Positions 6,648-6,892 of a stretch of 6,892 nt of DNA are shown here, piece by piece. The notes beneath the pieces are model-generated. The model did no database searches. It was given only the letters and a program-made list of their open reading frames with translations, and had not been told where the DNA came from. The first letter of the stretch is position 1. Each line of letters opens with the position of its first letter. Both the position numbers and the translations under genes were made by a program. The stretch is from a bacterium (GTDB taxonomy: Bacteria; JALSQH01): positions 1 through 6,892 of the forward strand of contig JALSQH010000240.1 of assembly GCA_026985515.1 (NCBI GenBank), read 5' to 3'.

Positions 6648-6892
6648 CATAATGATACTCCTTTTCGTCGGGAGCTGTGCTTCTCTCCCGAAGAGAAATT
6701 ACTCCTCAGAAGAGGAGAAGTTGTACAGTGAAGCCATCTTTTATCTGGAGCATGGAAATGGTTTCAACGATTATTACCAGAGGGCATACAAACTTTTTGA
6801 AGAGTTACTGGAGAAGTATCCGGGAAGCAAGTATGAAGTTGCTGCAAAGATCGGGAAGGCTGATGCCCTCTTCAAGCAGGGTAAGTATTCTC
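6604..6892 (+). CDS. Lipoprotein with BamD-like tetratricopeptide repeats, 5' part only
   Basis: The first 96 codons of an outer-membrane-type lipoprotein; the gene continues past the window. The start chosen is ATG at 6604, because it gives a textbook lipoprotein signal: basic MRRSYGKLLR, hydrophobic ITCVSIMILLFV, and lipobox VGSC with the lipidated cysteine at residue 25. Starting at the later ATG (6652) would remove the basic region. GTG at 6601 is an equally placed alternative, and AAAGAGG (6583-6589) is a distant ribosome binding site. After the cysteine comes a short linker, then a helical repeat region with KLFEELLEKYPGSKYEVAAK and ADALFKQGKYS, the pattern of BamD/YfiO and related repeat lipoproteins. 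BamD helps insert beta-barrel proteins into the outer membrane. CpoB/YbgF-like or other repeat lipoproteins remain possible because the C-terminal part is absent. Confidence 0.83.
   Translation, partial: MRRSYGKLLRITCVSIMILLFVGSCASLPKRNYSSEEEKLYSEAIFYLEHGNGFNDYYQRAYKLFEELLEKYPGSKYEVAAKIGKADALFKQGKYS

Noticed and set aside
1-6892. CRISPR arrays, insertion sequences or toxin-antitoxin genes
   Set aside because: No regularly spaced repeats, terminal inverted repeats, transposase or toxin-antitoxin motifs were found on either strand.

Overview
The window reads as a chromosomal segment of a Gram-negative, probably anaerobic bacterium. The evidence is a sigma-54 activator, an oxygen-sensitive type of 2-hydroxyacyl-CoA dehydratase / benzoyl-CoA reductase system, and a lipoprotein with a BamD-like tetratricopeptide region, which implies an outer membrane. 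Base composition is moderately AT-rich and fairly even, with no sign of recent transfer. Desulfobacterota-, Deferribacterota- or Nitrospirota-like bacteria would fit, but the sequence alone does not fix the phylum.

Positions 1-6159 hold seven tightly packed plus-strand genes with the look of one transcription unit. They are the 3' part of an NtrC-family sigma-54 activator, thiE (23-base overlap), a DUF4442 hotdog-fold protein (34-base gap), a small HgdB-like subunit (11-base gap), a large HgdA/BcrB-like subunit (4-base ATGA overlap), an HgdC-like ATPase activator (4-base ATGA overlap) and ychF (14-base gap). Strong GGAGG-type ribosome binding sites precede most starts. No internal terminator or convincing internal promoter was seen.

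Positions 6160-6341 are a boundary. A minus-strand tRNA-Ala(CGC) with an encoded CCA end lies immediately against the ychF stop codon, with no intervening base. Its promoter (TTGAAA, 17 bases, TATAAT) lies back to back with a weaker plus-strand promoter that would drive the last two genes. These are a small single-pass membrane protein of unknown function and, starting inside it, a lipoprotein with BamD-like repeats that runs off the window.

The main biochemical unit is the three-gene ATP-driven radical module at 1834-5044. The activator would hydrolyse ATP to push one low-potential electron into the iron-sulfur enzyme formed by the two larger proteins, which then dehydrates or reduces an acyl-CoA. 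The hotdog protein just upstream could act on the same acyl-CoA pool. The substrate cannot be read from the sequence, so this uncharacterised module is the best candidate here for an undescribed system. ThiE and YchF look like housekeeping passengers in the operon.
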